A stretch of 11,305 bases of DNA from an uncultured Prevotella sp. GTDB lineage: Bacteria; Bacteroidota; Bacteroidia; Bacteroidales; Bacteroidaceae. A program made the position numbers and the translations under genes. Numbering within the stretch: position 1 is the stretch's first letter; the number at the start of each line of letters is the position of its first letter. The stretch spans positions 1-11,305 of the forward strand of contig CALIIG010000183.1 in the NCBI GenBank assembly GCA_938018155.1, written 5' to 3'. Positions 1 through 8,400 of this stretch are shown in pieces. Below the pieces are notes generated by a model that searched no databases, was not told the origin of the DNA, and was given only the letters and a program-made list of their open reading frames with translations.

Positions 1-17
1 AAAGACTCCCTTGCGTG

Positions 18-26
18 TGATATAAT
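18..26 (+). promoter_or_regulatory. Extended -10 promoter element for the GH18 gene
   Basis: TG-A-TATAAT (TG at 18-19, TATAAT at 21-26) matches the sigma70 extended -10 consensus TGnTATAAT. The start of transcription would fall near base 33, giving a leader of about 50 bases before the ATG at 83. A -35 box with normal spacing would lie at or beyond the window edge, so it cannot be judged. This element is unlike the TAnnTTTG boxes found at the right end of the window. Confidence 0.5.
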
Positions 27-82
27 GAAAAAGCTACATTAAATATATTATACATACTCATAAAGGTCGTGAACAGAAATTT

Positions 83-1606
83 ATGCTCCTATGGAAAAAG
101 TCTCTTATATCATTACTTTGTTGGGGTTGTCTGAGTGCGTCCGTTTTTGCGGCGCCGACGTTAACGGATATCCGCTCGGAAGGGGCGGCTGTTGAAACGG
201 CGGTTCATGTCGTGCAAAAAGAGACACCTCATATAAAAGAACGTGTTCCGGAAGACCGAAGCGACGGCGCGCCCGCAGCAGTCGGGCGGCTCTTCGTGAG
301 TGAACGTGTCCTGCGCACCGCAGGCATTTATCCCGTAGCCGGCAAGGCCGGACAGTACAGGGTGTTTTTACCGGAACACGCTGCCTGGCCGTTAGGTGAT
401 GCCAAGTCCGTAGTCCTGACCTTTCCGCTTGTCAAAGAAGGCGGGAAGTCATTTATCAATGTGACCCATATCCGTTCATCCCTGGGCCTTACTTTTGCAG
501 AGGGTGATGCTGCCGGGGATACCGTCCCGTCTTCGACAGGAATGCCCGTTCTGCGCGATCTTACCGAAAAGCCACCCGTTTCCGGAGACGGGCGCCTCGG
601 TATGGTTCTGTTCTGGGACCCCGATATGAAGACGGACGGAAACATACATAAGCCGGCCGCGGCTCTGCCGGTTATTTCGCCGACAGCGTTCCGGATAGCC
701 GGGACGGGTGTCACCTTGCGCAAAGAAAATTTCGATGACTATATAAGCTCCTATACGCAGGCGGGGTATTCCGTCTGGCCTTTAGTGGACAATAATTTTG
801 ATCCGGCGGAGACGCATGTATTTCTGACGGATGAGCGCGCTCAGAAGGAAGCCGTTAAAACGCTGATCGGGTATGCGCTCCTGTATAAATTCGACGGGTA
901 TAACATTGATTTCGAAAATGTTGATTATGCCGATCGGGACAGGCTGACGCGTTTCGTTGCCGATTTTGCCGAGGCTGCTCATGCGTACGGCATAAAGCTG
1001 TCTATGGACATTACGCCTCTTTCCGACAGTAAAAACTGGTCACAAGTGTACGATCGCGCCGCTTTGGCTCCCAACTTGGACTATGTCATGCTCATGGCGT
1101 ACGATCAGTTCGGCCGGACCAGCCCTGTGCCGGGCCCCTGTGCGACTCAGCCTTGGACGGAAAGGGCCGTGGCCGTGACCGTGCCCCTCGTAGGAGCGGA
1201 TAAGCTCGTCCTCGGCATGCCTTTGTATATGCGCATCTGGTACAGCACAAACGACGAAGACATGCTGCCTGTCAATATAGACGAGTGGCCTGATCCGGTA
1301 AGTGATAAACCGGGACCTGCGGACAATTACAAGGCGTATAAATCCTTGAAGGTGAGGACCTTGACCATGCGGGACAGTTCGGTATTCAGACAAAAGTATG
1401 CTGCCTACATCGGCTGGAATGAAAAAGAAGGTCTTTTTTACCTGAATCTGCCCCTGCCGAAGGGCGTGGTTCAGGTCTGGTTTGAAGACGACATGTCTTT
1501 GGAAAATAAGAGAAACCTCATCGGGGCTTATCACTTGGCAGGCGGAGCCTATTGGCGGAAAGGCTTTGAAAGCGAGTCTTTCCGTGATGCGTGGGCGGAC
1601 GGTTGA
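83..1606 (+). CDS. Exported glycoside hydrolase family 18 protein (YaaH/SleL-like)
   Basis: 507-residue secreted protein. Residues 1-23 form a signal peptide (MLLWKK, a hydrophobic core, then SVFA before APTL). Residues 65-140 hold a small domain with a GKSFINVTHIRSSLGL segment resembling copper-amine-oxidase-N 'stalk' domains; this match is tentative. Residues 170-497 form a GH18 barrel. Its catalytic motif DGYNIDFE is at 271-278 with E278 as the expected proton donor, followed by VMLMAYD (335-341), LGMPLY (377-382) and the C-terminal QVWFED...GGAYWRKGFE pattern of YaaH-type enzymes. That family cleaves N-acetylglucosamine-containing glycans, often peptidoglycan. YaaH and SleL usually carry LysM repeats; none is seen here, so substrate targeting is unclear. 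The ATG at 83 is the only start that places the signal peptide at the N terminus, but its RBS is weak (AAAGG lies 16 bases upstream). The G+C-rich codon use differs from the genes to the right, and the gene probably comes from a Firmicutes genome. Confidence 0.88.
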   Translation: MLLWKKSLISLLCWGCLSASVFAAPTLTDIRSEGAAVETAVHVVQKETPHIKERVPEDRSDGAPAAVGRLFVSERVLRTAGIYPVAGKAGQYRVFLPEHAAWPLGDAKSVVLTFPLVKEGGKSFINVTHIRSSLGLTFAEGDAAGDTVPSSTGMPVLRDLTEKPPVSGDGRLGMVLFWDPDMKTDGNIHKPAAALPVISPTAFRIAGTGVTLRKENFDDYISSYTQAGYSVWPLVDNNFDPAETHVFLTDERAQKEAVKTLIGYALLYKFDGYNIDFENVDYADRDRLTRFVADFAEAAHAYGIKLSMDITPLSDSKNWSQVYDRAALAPNLDYVMLMAYDQFGRTSPVPGPCATQPWTERAVAVTVPLVGADKLVLGMPLYMRIWYSTNDEDMLPVNIDEWPDPVSDKPGPADNYKAYKSLKVRTLTMRDSSVFRQKYAAYIGWNEKEGLFYLNLPLPKGVVQVWFEDDMSLENKRNLIGAYHLAGGAYWRKGFESESFRDAWADG

Positions 1607-1635
1607 TTGACTTGACATGACGGGAACACTATAAT
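1607..1635 (+). promoter_or_regulatory. Sigma70-type promoter in front of leuS
   Basis: TTGACT at 1607-1612 and a perfect TATAAT at 1630-1635 are separated by exactly 17 bases. Transcription would start near 1642 and leave a leader of about 44 bases. It begins directly after the stop of the GH18 gene, and no terminator hairpin is seen between them. The design is typical of Firmicutes or Proteobacteria and is not the Bacteroidota TTTG/TAnnTTTG type. Confidence 0.72.
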
Positions 1636-1672
1636 AAAAATAATTCGTTTTTTGCTGTCCGCAGTTTGATAT

Positions 1673-1678
1673 AGGAGG
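1673..1678 (+). promoter_or_regulatory. Strong Shine-Dalgarno site for leuS
   Basis: AGGAGG lies 7 bases before the ATG at 1686, which is optimal spacing and fixes the start codon. Bacteroidota genes generally lack Shine-Dalgarno sequences, and none of the other Bacteroidota-type genes in this window has one like it. The site therefore supports a foreign origin for the sequence just upstream of leuS. Confidence 0.85.
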
Positions 1679-1685
1679 CTTATCA

Positions 1686-4547
1686 ATGGAAAAATATATT
1701 CCTCAGGAAATTGAAAAGAAATGGCAGAAGTCATGGGCCGACAACCAAACCTACAAGGTAACCGAAGACAAGAGCCGTCCCGGGTTTTATGTGCTCAACA
1801 TGTTTCCCTATCCCTCTGGTGCCGGCCTGCATGTAGGCCATCCTTTAGGCTATATAGCAAGCGATATATACGCTCGTTACAAACGTCAGAAGGGATTTAA
1901 TGTACTGAATCCGATGGGCTATGACGCGTACGGATTGCCCGCTGAGCAGTATGCCATCAAGACAGGACAACATCCAGCCATCACCACTGAGATGAATATT
2001 GTACACTATCGCGAGCAACTGGATAAGATAGGATTCTCATTTGACTGGAGCCGTGAGGTGAGAACGTGCGACCCTAAGTATTATCATTGGACACAATGGG
2101 CCTTTGAACACATGTTCAATTCGTTTTATTGCAACAGCAGTAAGCGTGCAGAGCCTGTTGAAAAGCTGATTCATCACTTTGAAAAACAAGGTACCGGGGG
2201 CCTCGACATAGCGCAAAGCGAAGAGCTTTCGTTTACGGCTGACGAGTGGAAGGCGATGGACGAGAAGCAGAAATCGGACACACTGATGAACTATCGCCTG
2301 GCTTATAAGGGCGAAACCATGGTGAACTGGTGCGCGGGTTTGGGCACCGTTCTGGCCAATGATGAGGTGGTAGACGGCGTGAGTGTGCGCGGAGGATTCC
2401 CCGTTGTGCAAAAAAAGATGAGCCAATGGTGCTTACGGGTATCGGCCTACGCACAACGGTTGCTCGATGGTCTCGAAACCGTCGACTGGTCAGACTCAAT
2501 AAAAGAGACACAGAAAAACTGGATAGGGCGGTCAAAAGGCACCGAAATGCAGTTTCGTATAGCCGGCAGCGACGAAACCTTTACGATATTTACCACACGC
2601 GCCGATACCATTTTCGGCGTTACTTTCATGGTGCTTGCTCCGGAAAGTGAGCTGGTAGAGAGGCTTACTACCGACGGTCAGAGAGCCGAAGTAGACCAAT
2701 ATTTAGACTACGTTAAGAGCCGAACAGAGCTTGATCGCATGAGCGATCGCAAGGTTACAGGCGTATTTAGCGGCTCGTATGCGGTTAATCCGTTCACCGG
2801 TGACAATATACCCGTATGGATAAGTGAGTATGTTTTGGCAGGCTATGGCACGGGAGCCATCATGGCTGTGCCCGCACACGACAGTCGTGACTATGCTTTT
2901 GCCCGCCACTTTAACCTGCCTGTTATTCCGCTTATCGAAGGTGCCGATGTGTCAGAAGAGAGTTTTGATGCCAAGGAAGGCACTGTAATGAACTCGCCTG
3001 CTGCCGGTAAGCAAACGCTTGATGGCTTTACACTGAACGGCTGCACCGTGAAAGAGGCTATCGAAAAAACCAAAAAGTTTGTTACCGAACACCATTTAGG
3101 ACGTGTAAAAGTGAACTACCGGCTGCGCGATGCCATCTTTTCGCGTCAGCGTTACTGGGGCGAACCGTTCCCCGTTTACTATGAAAACGGCATCCCCCGC
3201 ATGGTTCCCGAAGCGTGTTTACCCATTGAACTGCCCGAAATAAAAGAGTATAAGCCTACCGAAAACGGCGAACCTCCATTGGGAAGAGCCACGAAATGGG
3301 CATGGGATACCGTCGGAAATAAGGTGGTTGAAAACAGTAAGACAGACGGAAAAACAGTGTTCCCGCTCGACCTCTACACCATGCCGGGCTTTGCAGGCTC
3401 ATCTGCTTACTACTTAAGATACATGGACCCGCACAACGACAAGGCTCTCGTTTCGACAGAAGCAGCACAGTATTGGCGGCACGTTGACCTGTACGTGGGC
3501 GGTACCGAGCATGCAACGGGGCACCTGATATACAGTAGGTTCTGGAACAAATTCCTCTTCGACTACGGCGTCAGCTGCGAGGAAGAACCGTATCAGAAGC
3601 TGATTAACCAGGGAATGATTCAGGGAAGGTCGAACTTTGTTTACCGTGTCAACGAGCTAAGCAGTGAGAAAAAGCCCGTGTTCGTGAGCTATAACCTGCG
3701 CAAGAACTACAAGGACGTCACACCCATACACGTTTGGGTGAACCTCGTTAAGAACGATGTGCTCGACGTTGATGCTTTCCGCGCATGGAGCCCTGAATAT
3801 AAAGACGCCGAGTTTATTCTTGAAGACGGCAAATATATTTGCGGATGGGCCATCGAAAAAATGTCTAAATCGATGTACAATGTGGTGAATCCCGACGACA
3901 TTGTGAACGATTACGGTGCCGATACACTACGTCTTTACGAGATGTTTCTTGGCCCCGTTGAGGCCAGCAAGCCCTGGGACACGAACGGTATAGACGGCTG
4001 TTTCCGCTTCTTAAAGAAATTATGGAGCCTGTTTTGGGAAAACAGAACCGATAAATGGCTTGTAAACGACGACGAGCCAACGAAAGAAAGCTTGAAGAGT
4101 GTTCACAAACTGATTAAGAAAGTAACGCAGGATGTGGAGAGCTTCAGCTACAACACGTCGATATCTGCTTTCATGATTTGCGTGAATGAATTGGGTCAGC
4201 AGAAGTGCCATAGCCGCAAAATTCTTCGTGATGTCGTTATTCTTATCGCCCCGTTTGCCCCGCATATCGCAGAGGAACTGTGGCACGAGCTGGGCGAAAA
4301 CGGCACAGTTTGCGATGCACAGTGGCCTGAATGGGACGAAAAATACCTTGTAGAGGATGAAATTCAGCTCACGGTGTCGTTCAATGGCAAGGCTCGTTTC
4401 CAGAAGACGTTTGCCGCAGATGCATCCAAGGACGATATAGAGAAACAGGCTCTTGAGGACGATCGCACAGCCAAATATACGGAAGGCAGGCAGATTGTGA
4501 AAGTAATTGTAGTGCCAAAAAAGATTATCAACATCGTTGTTAAATGA
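1686..4547 (+). CDS. leuS: Leucyl-tRNA synthetase (Bacteroidota type, chimeric 5' end)
   Basis: This cytoplasmic class I synthetase attaches leucine to tRNA-Leu using ATP. The 953-residue length fits Bacteroidota LeuS. The HIGH motif is HVGH at 49-52, within [15 protein letters not shown]. The CP1 editing domain shows [12 protein letters not shown] (300-311) and [13 protein letters not shown] (394-406), so proofreading should be intact. KMSKS is perfect at 725-729, and the anticodon-binding part includes [14 protein letters not shown] (853-866). Two stretches typical of the Bacteroidota form are present: an insertion at about 155-205 and a long segment at 650-720 ahead of KMSKS. The first residues ([10 protein letters not shown]) instead resemble Firmicutes LeuS, where Bacteroidota usually have something like MEYNFREIE. 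Together with the foreign promoter and RBS, this suggests a hybrid gene. The stop overlaps the start of the next gene (ATGA), so leuS leads a coupled operon. Confidence 0.96.
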   Translation: MEKYIPQEIEKKWQKSWADNQTYKVTEDKSRPGFYVLNMFPYPSGAGLHVGHPLGYIASDIYARYKRQKGFNVLNPMGYDAYGLPAEQYAIKTGQHPAITTEMNIVHYREQLDKIGFSFDWSREVRTCDPKYYHWTQWAFEHMFNSFYCNSSKRAEPVEKLIHHFEKQGTGGLDIAQSEELSFTADEWKAMDEKQKSDTLMNYRLAYKGETMVNWCAGLGTVLANDEVVDGVSVRGGFPVVQKKMSQWCLRVSAYAQRLLDGLETVDWSDSIKETQKNWIGRSKGTEMQFRIAGSDETFTIFTTRADTIFGVTFMVLAPESELVERLTTDGQRAEVDQYLDYVKSRTELDRMSDRKVTGVFSGSYAVNPFTGDNIPVWISEYVLAGYGTGAIMAVPAHDSRDYAFARHFNLPVIPLIEGADVSEESFDAKEGTVMNSPAAGKQTLDGFTLNGCTVKEAIEKTKKFVTEHHLGRVKVNYRLRDAIFSRQRYWGEPFPVYYENGIPRMVPEACLPIELPEIKEYKPTENGEPPLGRATKWAWDTVGNKVVENSKTDGKTVFPLDLYTMPGFAGSSAYYLRYMDPHNDKALVSTEAAQYWRHVDLYVGGTEHATGHLIYSRFWNKFLFDYGVSCEEEPYQKLINQGMIQGRSNFVYRVNELSSEKKPVFVSYNLRKNYKDVTPIHVWVNLVKNDVLDVDAFRAWSPEYKDAEFILEDGKYICGWAIEKMSKSMYNVVNPDDIVNDYGADTLRLYEMFLGPVEASKPWDTNGIDGCFRFLKKLWSLFWENRTDKWLVNDDEPTKESLKSVHKLIKKVTQDVESFSYNTSISAFMICVNELGQQKCHSRKILRDVVILIAPFAPHIAEELWHELGENGTVCDAQWPEWDEKYLVEDEIQLTVSFNGKARFQKTFAADASKDDIEKQALEDDRTAKYTEGRQIVKVIVVPKKIINIVVK
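1704..1790 (+). other. Probable switch point between two genomes inside leuS
   Basis: Upstream of this interval, the promoter, Shine-Dalgarno site and residues 1-9 of LeuS look Firmicutes-like. Downstream, from about residue 34 ([20 protein letters not shown]), the protein is clearly Bacteroidota, because Firmicutes forms typically read EMFPYPSG followed by LHMGH. The motif EIEKKWQK at residues 8-15 (1707-1730) is shared by both lineages and is the most likely joining stretch. The reading frame continues unbroken. The comparison rests on recalled family sequences, so the exact base cannot be fixed here. Confidence 0.6.
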
Positions 4548-5533
4548 CAATCAACCATCAAATCATATGGAACGAGGCAAAGGATTATATCTTTATAACC
4601 CTCGGATTATGCTTGTATGCCTTTGCCTGGACAATATTTCTGTTGCCCTACGAAATCGTTACGGGAGGTATTACAGGCTTGTCGGCCATTATCTTTTATG
4701 CAGTAAATGTGCCCATTGAGAACAGTAATTTCATCATAAATGTGCTGCTTCTCATCCCCGCACTGAAGATATTGGGATTCAAATTTCTGATAAAGACCAT
4801 CTATGCCATATTGGTTCTGTCGCTCCTGCTGTGGTTAACGCAGGAACTTATGCCCGTAGACGCGCAGGGACACTATGTAAAAATACTGGGCGAAGGGCAG
4901 GATTTCATGTCGCTTCTCATCGGTTGCATGATGACAGGAACCTCATTAGCCATTGTGTTTATGAACAACGGCTCAACGGGTGGCACCGATATTATAGCGG
5001 CTTCGGTTAATAAATACTTTAACTTTTCGCTGGGACAGGTGCTCATTGGCGTCGACCTTTGCATCATTGGCAGCTGTCTTTTCATTCCCGAATTTGGCGA
5101 TACGCTCTCCCGAATACACAAAGTGGTGTTCGGATTATGTACGATGGTAGTTGAGAATTTTATGTTAGACTACGTGATGAACGCCAGAAGAGAGTCGGTT
5201 CAATTTATGATTTTCTCGAAGAAATACATGGAAATTGCCGACGCCATAGGCACTGAGATGGACCATGGAGTGACTATTCTTGACGGCCACGGGTGGTATA
5301 CGGGACAGGAAATGAAAGTACTCTGCATACTTGCCAAGCGGCGGGAGAGCACAAGTATTTTCAGATTGATTAAGATGATTGACCCGAACGCCTTTGTTTC
5401 ACAGAGTTCAGTCATAGGCGTTTACGGAGAAGGGTTCGACAAGATAAAGGTAAAAATACCGAAAGAAAAGAAGAAAGGCAGCACCGGCAAACCAGCACCG
5501 ACAAGTAAGGACAACGTAAAAGCAGAAAAATGA
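4544..5533 (+). CDS. YitT-family membrane protein (DUF161/DUF2179)
   Basis: 329-residue inner-membrane protein of the YitT family; the biochemical role of the family is not established. Several hydrophobic segments are visible, roughly at 14-34, 43-56, 63-78, 84-100, 121-140, 165-183 and 193-207. Family signatures include [16 protein letters not shown] (34-49) and [12 protein letters not shown] (141-152). Residues 217-300 form the soluble C-terminal DUF2179 domain, which ends in the typical [16 protein letters not shown] pattern (284-299). A lysine-rich tail of about 25 residues follows. The ATG overlaps the leuS stop in an ATGA, and the gene's own TGA overlaps the rdgB ATG in the same way, so translation of all three genes is probably coupled. 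No separate RBS is needed or seen. I recall the leuS-yitT-rdgB order from other Bacteroidales, which argues this stretch is native and intact. Confidence 0.92.
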   Translation: MTINHQIIWNEAKDYIFITLGLCLYAFAWTIFLLPYEIVTGGITGLSAIIFYAVNVPIENSNFIINVLLLIPALKILGFKFLIKTIYAILVLSLLLWLTQELMPVDAQGHYVKILGEGQDFMSLLIGCMMTGTSLAIVFMNNGSTGGTDIIAASVNKYFNFSLGQVLIGVDLCIIGSCLFIPEFGDTLSRIHKVVFGLCTMVVENFMLDYVMNARRESVQFMIFSKKYMEIADAIGTEMDHGVTILDGHGWYTGQEMKVLCILAKRRESTSIFRLIKMIDPNAFVSQSSVIGVYGEGFDKIKVKIPKEKKKGSTGKPAPTSKDNVKAEK

Positions 5534-6129
5534 AGATAGTTTTTGCCACCAATAACAAGCACAAGTTACAAGAAATAAGGGATATTCTGGGGAGCGATAT
5601 TGAAATAGTATCGTTAGAAGACATCGGTTGTCACGAGGAAATACCCGAGACAGGCAGCACATTAGAAGCCAATGCACACCAAAAAGCCGAATATATCTTT
5701 GACCATTACCACCTGAATTGCTTCGCCGATGATACAGGACTTGAGGTAGATGCTTTAGGCGGGGCCCCGGGTGTACACTCGGCACGCTATGCCGATGGCA
5801 CTGATCACGACAGCGAAGCCAACATGAAGAAGCTGCTTCGTGAGCTTGGAGACAACACGAACAGGAAAGCACGCTTCCGCACTGTAATCAGTTTGATACA
5901 GATGGAAGGCGATAATCCGTTATGCAGCAGGGAATATCAGTTTGAAGGTACAGTAACAGGCCGTATCGCAAAAGAGAAGCATGGCAGCGCGGGATTTGGC
6001 TATGACCCGCTGTTTATCCCCGACGGTTATGACAAAAGCTTTGCTGAACTGGGCGAAGATATTAAGAACAGAATCAGCCATAGAGCCAGAGCCGTTGCCA
6101 AATTAGCCGAACATCTGAAAGCGGAATAA
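5530..6129 (+). CDS. rdgB: XTP/dITP diphosphatase (RdgB/HAM1 family)
   Basis: This 199-residue cytoplasmic enzyme hydrolyses non-canonical purine nucleoside triphosphates (dITP, XTP) to monophosphates and pyrophosphate, keeping deaminated bases out of DNA and RNA. The full set of family motifs is present: [12 protein letters not shown] (5-16) for phosphate binding, the acidic site [24 protein letters not shown] (65-88) with D67/D68, [10 protein letters not shown] (155-164) and the ISHRARA base-recognition motif (182-188). Length is normal. The ATG overlaps the stop of the YitT gene (ATGA), which places rdgB last in the leuS operon. The TAA forms part of a short palindrome (TAAGGCCTTA, 6127-6136) that is too compact to act as a terminator hairpin. 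It is a housekeeping gene with no sign of damage. Confidence 0.96.
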   Translation: MKIVFATNNKHKLQEIRDILGSDIEIVSLEDIGCHEEIPETGSTLEANAHQKAEYIFDHYHLNCFADDTGLEVDALGGAPGVHSARYADGTDHDSEANMKKLLRELGDNTNRKARFRTVISLIQMEGDNPLCSREYQFEGTVTGRIAKEKHGSAGFGYDPLFIPDGYDKSFAELGEDIKNRISHRARAVAKLAEHLKAE

Positions 6130-6167
6130 GGCCTTAGATTTTAAATAATAAGTGTAGAGACGTAACA

Positions 6168-6204
6168 ATTACACCATAAACACGTTATTATTACACCATA
6201 AACA
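6168..6204. repeat. 15-base direct repeat upstream of the porZ-like gene
   Basis: ATTACACCATAAACA occurs at 6168-6182 and again, without a mismatch, at 6190-6204. The period is 22 bases, about two helical turns. The pair lies in the 88-base gap between rdgB and the porZ-like gene, with the second copy ending 13 bases before the ATG at 6218. No TAnnTTTG box or terminator hairpin is clear in this gap. The repeat could be a tandem operator or a local duplication; no binding protein is identifiable from the sequence. Confidence 0.75.
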
Positions 6205-6217
6205 TATCCTCGTTGTC

Positions 6218-8224
6218 ATGAAAAAGACCATTCTTTCAGCTTTCATGTTTCTTCTTTCGCTTGCTTCTTATGCATCGTCGGGGCTGTGGAAGGCTTATCT
6301 TAGCTATTATGAACCTACAGAAATAGAAAAGGGAGACGGAGGAAATATTTATGTTTTGGCATCGAAAAACCTTTATCGCTACAACCAAAATGACCATAGT
6401 TTGCAAACCTATGATAAGTTAAACACACTGAATGACTGCAATATCGCGCATATTGCATGGTGTAAAGCGGCTAAAAAATTGGTTATAGTGTATACCAATA
6501 ACAACATTGATTTGTTATCGGCCAACGGTAATGTAGAGAATATTACCGACTATATGAACGCTTCAATAACCGAAAACAAGACGGTAAACAGCATTGATGT
6601 AAGCGGAAAATATGCCTATTTGTCAACTGGTTTCGGCATAGTTAAGCTCGATGTACAAAATGCAGCCATAAGCAATACGTATAATTTGGGCTTCTATATC
6701 AATTATAGCAGGGTTGAAGGCAACTATATCTATGCCGAATCAAGCCCGCAAGGGTCGTACCGCGGCTTGCTTACGGCCAACCTTATCGACCGTAACAACT
6801 GGACGCGCATGGGATATTTCAATCCCCCGAATAAGGTGACGGACCCCGCATTGCTGGCTTTGGTAAAAACGCTAAAGCCGGGAGGACCCAAGTATAACTA
6901 TTTTGGGTTTACCAAATTCTACAATGGAAAGCTCTATTCTACAGGGGCAGGGTATATGTTTCCTGACGAATTGTACCGGCCTGGATGTGTGCAAGTGTAC
7001 GACGGAAGCACGTGGACCATTTATCAGGACGATATAAAGGCACTGACCGGGCACGATTATGTAGACGTGGGTTCGCTTGATATCGACCCCAAAAACGACA
7101 AACACGTGTTTGCTTCAGGCCGTACAGGCCTGTACGAATTCATGGATGGGCACTTCGTTAAGGAATATAATTGTTATAACAGTCCGCTGCAAAGTGCCTC
7201 CACCGTAAGCCCGAACAATAAGGATTACTGTATAGTTCTCGGTGTAAAATTTGACAAAACAGGAAACCTCTGGGTCACAAACAGCATTAGTTCCTCCACA
7301 TCTATCCTCGAGTTAACGCCGGCAGGCACATGGAATAACTACCATCACGCCGAATTGGTTAACAACAATTGTTCGCTCGAACGCATGACAACGCCTGTGT
7401 TCGACAGCCGCGGGCTGATGTGGATACCCAACAACTTCTACCGCTTTCCGATGGCAGTATGTTATACGCCTGCTACAAACACGGTTAAATTATTCAACCA
7501 ATTTATCAACGAAGAGGGCGAACAAACCAGCGTTATGTACGTCCGCGCCATTGCTGAAGACCACGATAACAACATGTGGATATGCACAAACAAAGGGCCT
7601 TTCGTCCTTAAGCCCGACCAAATAACGGCTACGAATCCTGTGTTTCATCAGGTAAAGGTGCCCCGTAACGACGGTACCCACTTTGCAGACTATCTGCTTG
7701 CAGGCGTCGATATTAGTTGCATGTACGTGGATAAGGCCAATAGGAAATGGTTTGGAACGCCCGGAAACGGTATCTATCTGATTAGTTCAGACAACGTTCA
7801 CCAGCTTAAGCACTTCACAAAAAGCAACAGCAAGCTGCTCTCAAACGTGATAGAGTCGCTAAATATGAACGAAAACACCGGCGAATTATTCATTGGAACC
7901 GACAACGGACTGTGCTCTTATATGAGCGATGCCACAACAGCGGGACAGGGAATGAGCAAGGAAACCGTGTACGCTTACCCGAATCCGGTGCGCCCCGACT
8001 ATGCAGGCGTCATCACAATAACGGGTCTTGATGAGAACGCCGACGTTAAAATTGTAACCACTAACGGTGTTCTTGTCAACAGCGGCAAGGCTGCAAACGG
8101 AGAGTTTAAATGGTATGGGCTCGACAAAAACGGCAAAAGGGCAGCATCAGGAGTGTATATGGTTGAGGTGGCTACGGAAGAAGGAGACAAGGGTATGGTT
8201 TGTAAGATTGCGATTATTAACTGA
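6218..8224 (+). CDS. porZ: PorZ-like type IX secretion system protein (beta-propellers plus sorting domain)
   Basis: 668-residue exported protein. Residues 1-19 are a signal peptide ending in SYA. Residues 22-290 match the general form of the PorZ N-terminal beta-propeller domain (GLWKAYLSYYEPTEIEKGDGGNIYVLASKNLYRY). Further propeller blades follow, with the repeated hydrophobic/aromatic pattern NLWVTN (350-355), LMWIPNN (400-406), NMWICTNKG (452-460), KWFGTPGNGIYLI (510-522) and ELFIGTDNGL (556-565). The last 85 residues (584-668) are a type A sorting domain: YPNPV, then NGVLV, then SGVYMVEV and a KIAIIN end. In Porphyromonas gingivalis, PorZ sits on the cell surface with PorU, PorV and PorQ and helps hand anionic LPS to the sortase that processes secreted proteins. 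This protein is about 100 residues shorter than the P. gingivalis one. The start is the first ATG before the signal peptide. The main alternative is another two-component-propeller surface protein carrying a sorting domain. Confidence 0.82.
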   Translation: MKKTILSAFMFLLSLASYASSGLWKAYLSYYEPTEIEKGDGGNIYVLASKNLYRYNQNDHSLQTYDKLNTLNDCNIAHIAWCKAAKKLVIVYTNNNIDLLSANGNVENITDYMNASITENKTVNSIDVSGKYAYLSTGFGIVKLDVQNAAISNTYNLGFYINYSRVEGNYIYAESSPQGSYRGLLTANLIDRNNWTRMGYFNPPNKVTDPALLALVKTLKPGGPKYNYFGFTKFYNGKLYSTGAGYMFPDELYRPGCVQVYDGSTWTIYQDDIKALTGHDYVDVGSLDIDPKNDKHVFASGRTGLYEFMDGHFVKEYNCYNSPLQSASTVSPNNKDYCIVLGVKFDKTGNLWVTNSISSSTSILELTPAGTWNNYHHAELVNNNCSLERMTTPVFDSRGLMWIPNNFYRFPMAVCYTPATNTVKLFNQFINEEGEQTSVMYVRAIAEDHDNNMWICTNKGPFVLKPDQITATNPVFHQVKVPRNDGTHFADYLLAGVDISCMYVDKANRKWFGTPGNGIYLISSDNVHQLKHFTKSNSKLLSNVIESLNMNENTGELFIGTDNGLCSYMSDATTAGQGMSKETVYAYPNPVRPDYAGVITITGLDENADVKIVTTNGVLVNSGKAANGEFKWYGLDKNGKRAASGVYMVEVATEEGDKGMVCKIAIIN

Positions 8225-8376
8225 AAACTATCACTGAATTTGCTGATAAACCAAGAACATTATTCCAGTCAGGCTACACGATTGTTTTGTCAAACAACAT
8301 ACAATATTCTAATAAACAAACAACTATCCCTCTGTCTTTAAAAACCATGATGAAGAAATTGTCGTAAGGTTTTCAT

Positions 8377-8384
8377 TATCTTTG
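8377..8384 (+). promoter_or_regulatory. Bacteroidota -7 box for the AraC-family gene
   Basis: TATCTTTG matches the Bacteroidota -7 consensus TAnnTTTG. The upstream -33 element is weak: the best candidate, TTG at 8359-8361, gives a shorter spacer than usual. Transcription would start near 8391, leaving a very short leader of about 10 bases before the ATG at 8401. The rest of the 8225-8400 gap holds nothing else I can support. Confidence 0.6.
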
Positions 8385-8400
8385 CCTAAACTTACGAGCT

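Noticed and set aside
1040..1618. Long open frame on the minus strand opposite the GH18 gene
   Set aside because: It overlaps a clear GH18 coding region, and its translation has no recognisable domain; it is a shadow of G+C-rich codon use.
1612..1635. TTGACA (1612-1617) as the -35 box for the leuS promoter
   Set aside because: It is a perfect hexamer but only 12 bases from TATAAT. The overlapping TTGACT at 1607 has the ideal 17-base spacing and is preferred.
4020..4550. 176-codon open frame on the minus strand opposite the end of leuS
   Set aside because: It lies opposite conserved leuS sequence, including the anticodon-binding region, and its translation resembles no family.
6127..6136. 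TAAGGCCTTA palindrome at the rdgB stop as a terminator
   Set aside because: It is a loopless palindrome that would leave a stem of about three pairs, and no T run follows directly.
8282..8297. TTGTTT/AAACAA inverted repeat after the porZ-like gene as a terminator
   Set aside because: The six-pair stem is almost all A-T and no T tract follows, so it is too weak to call.
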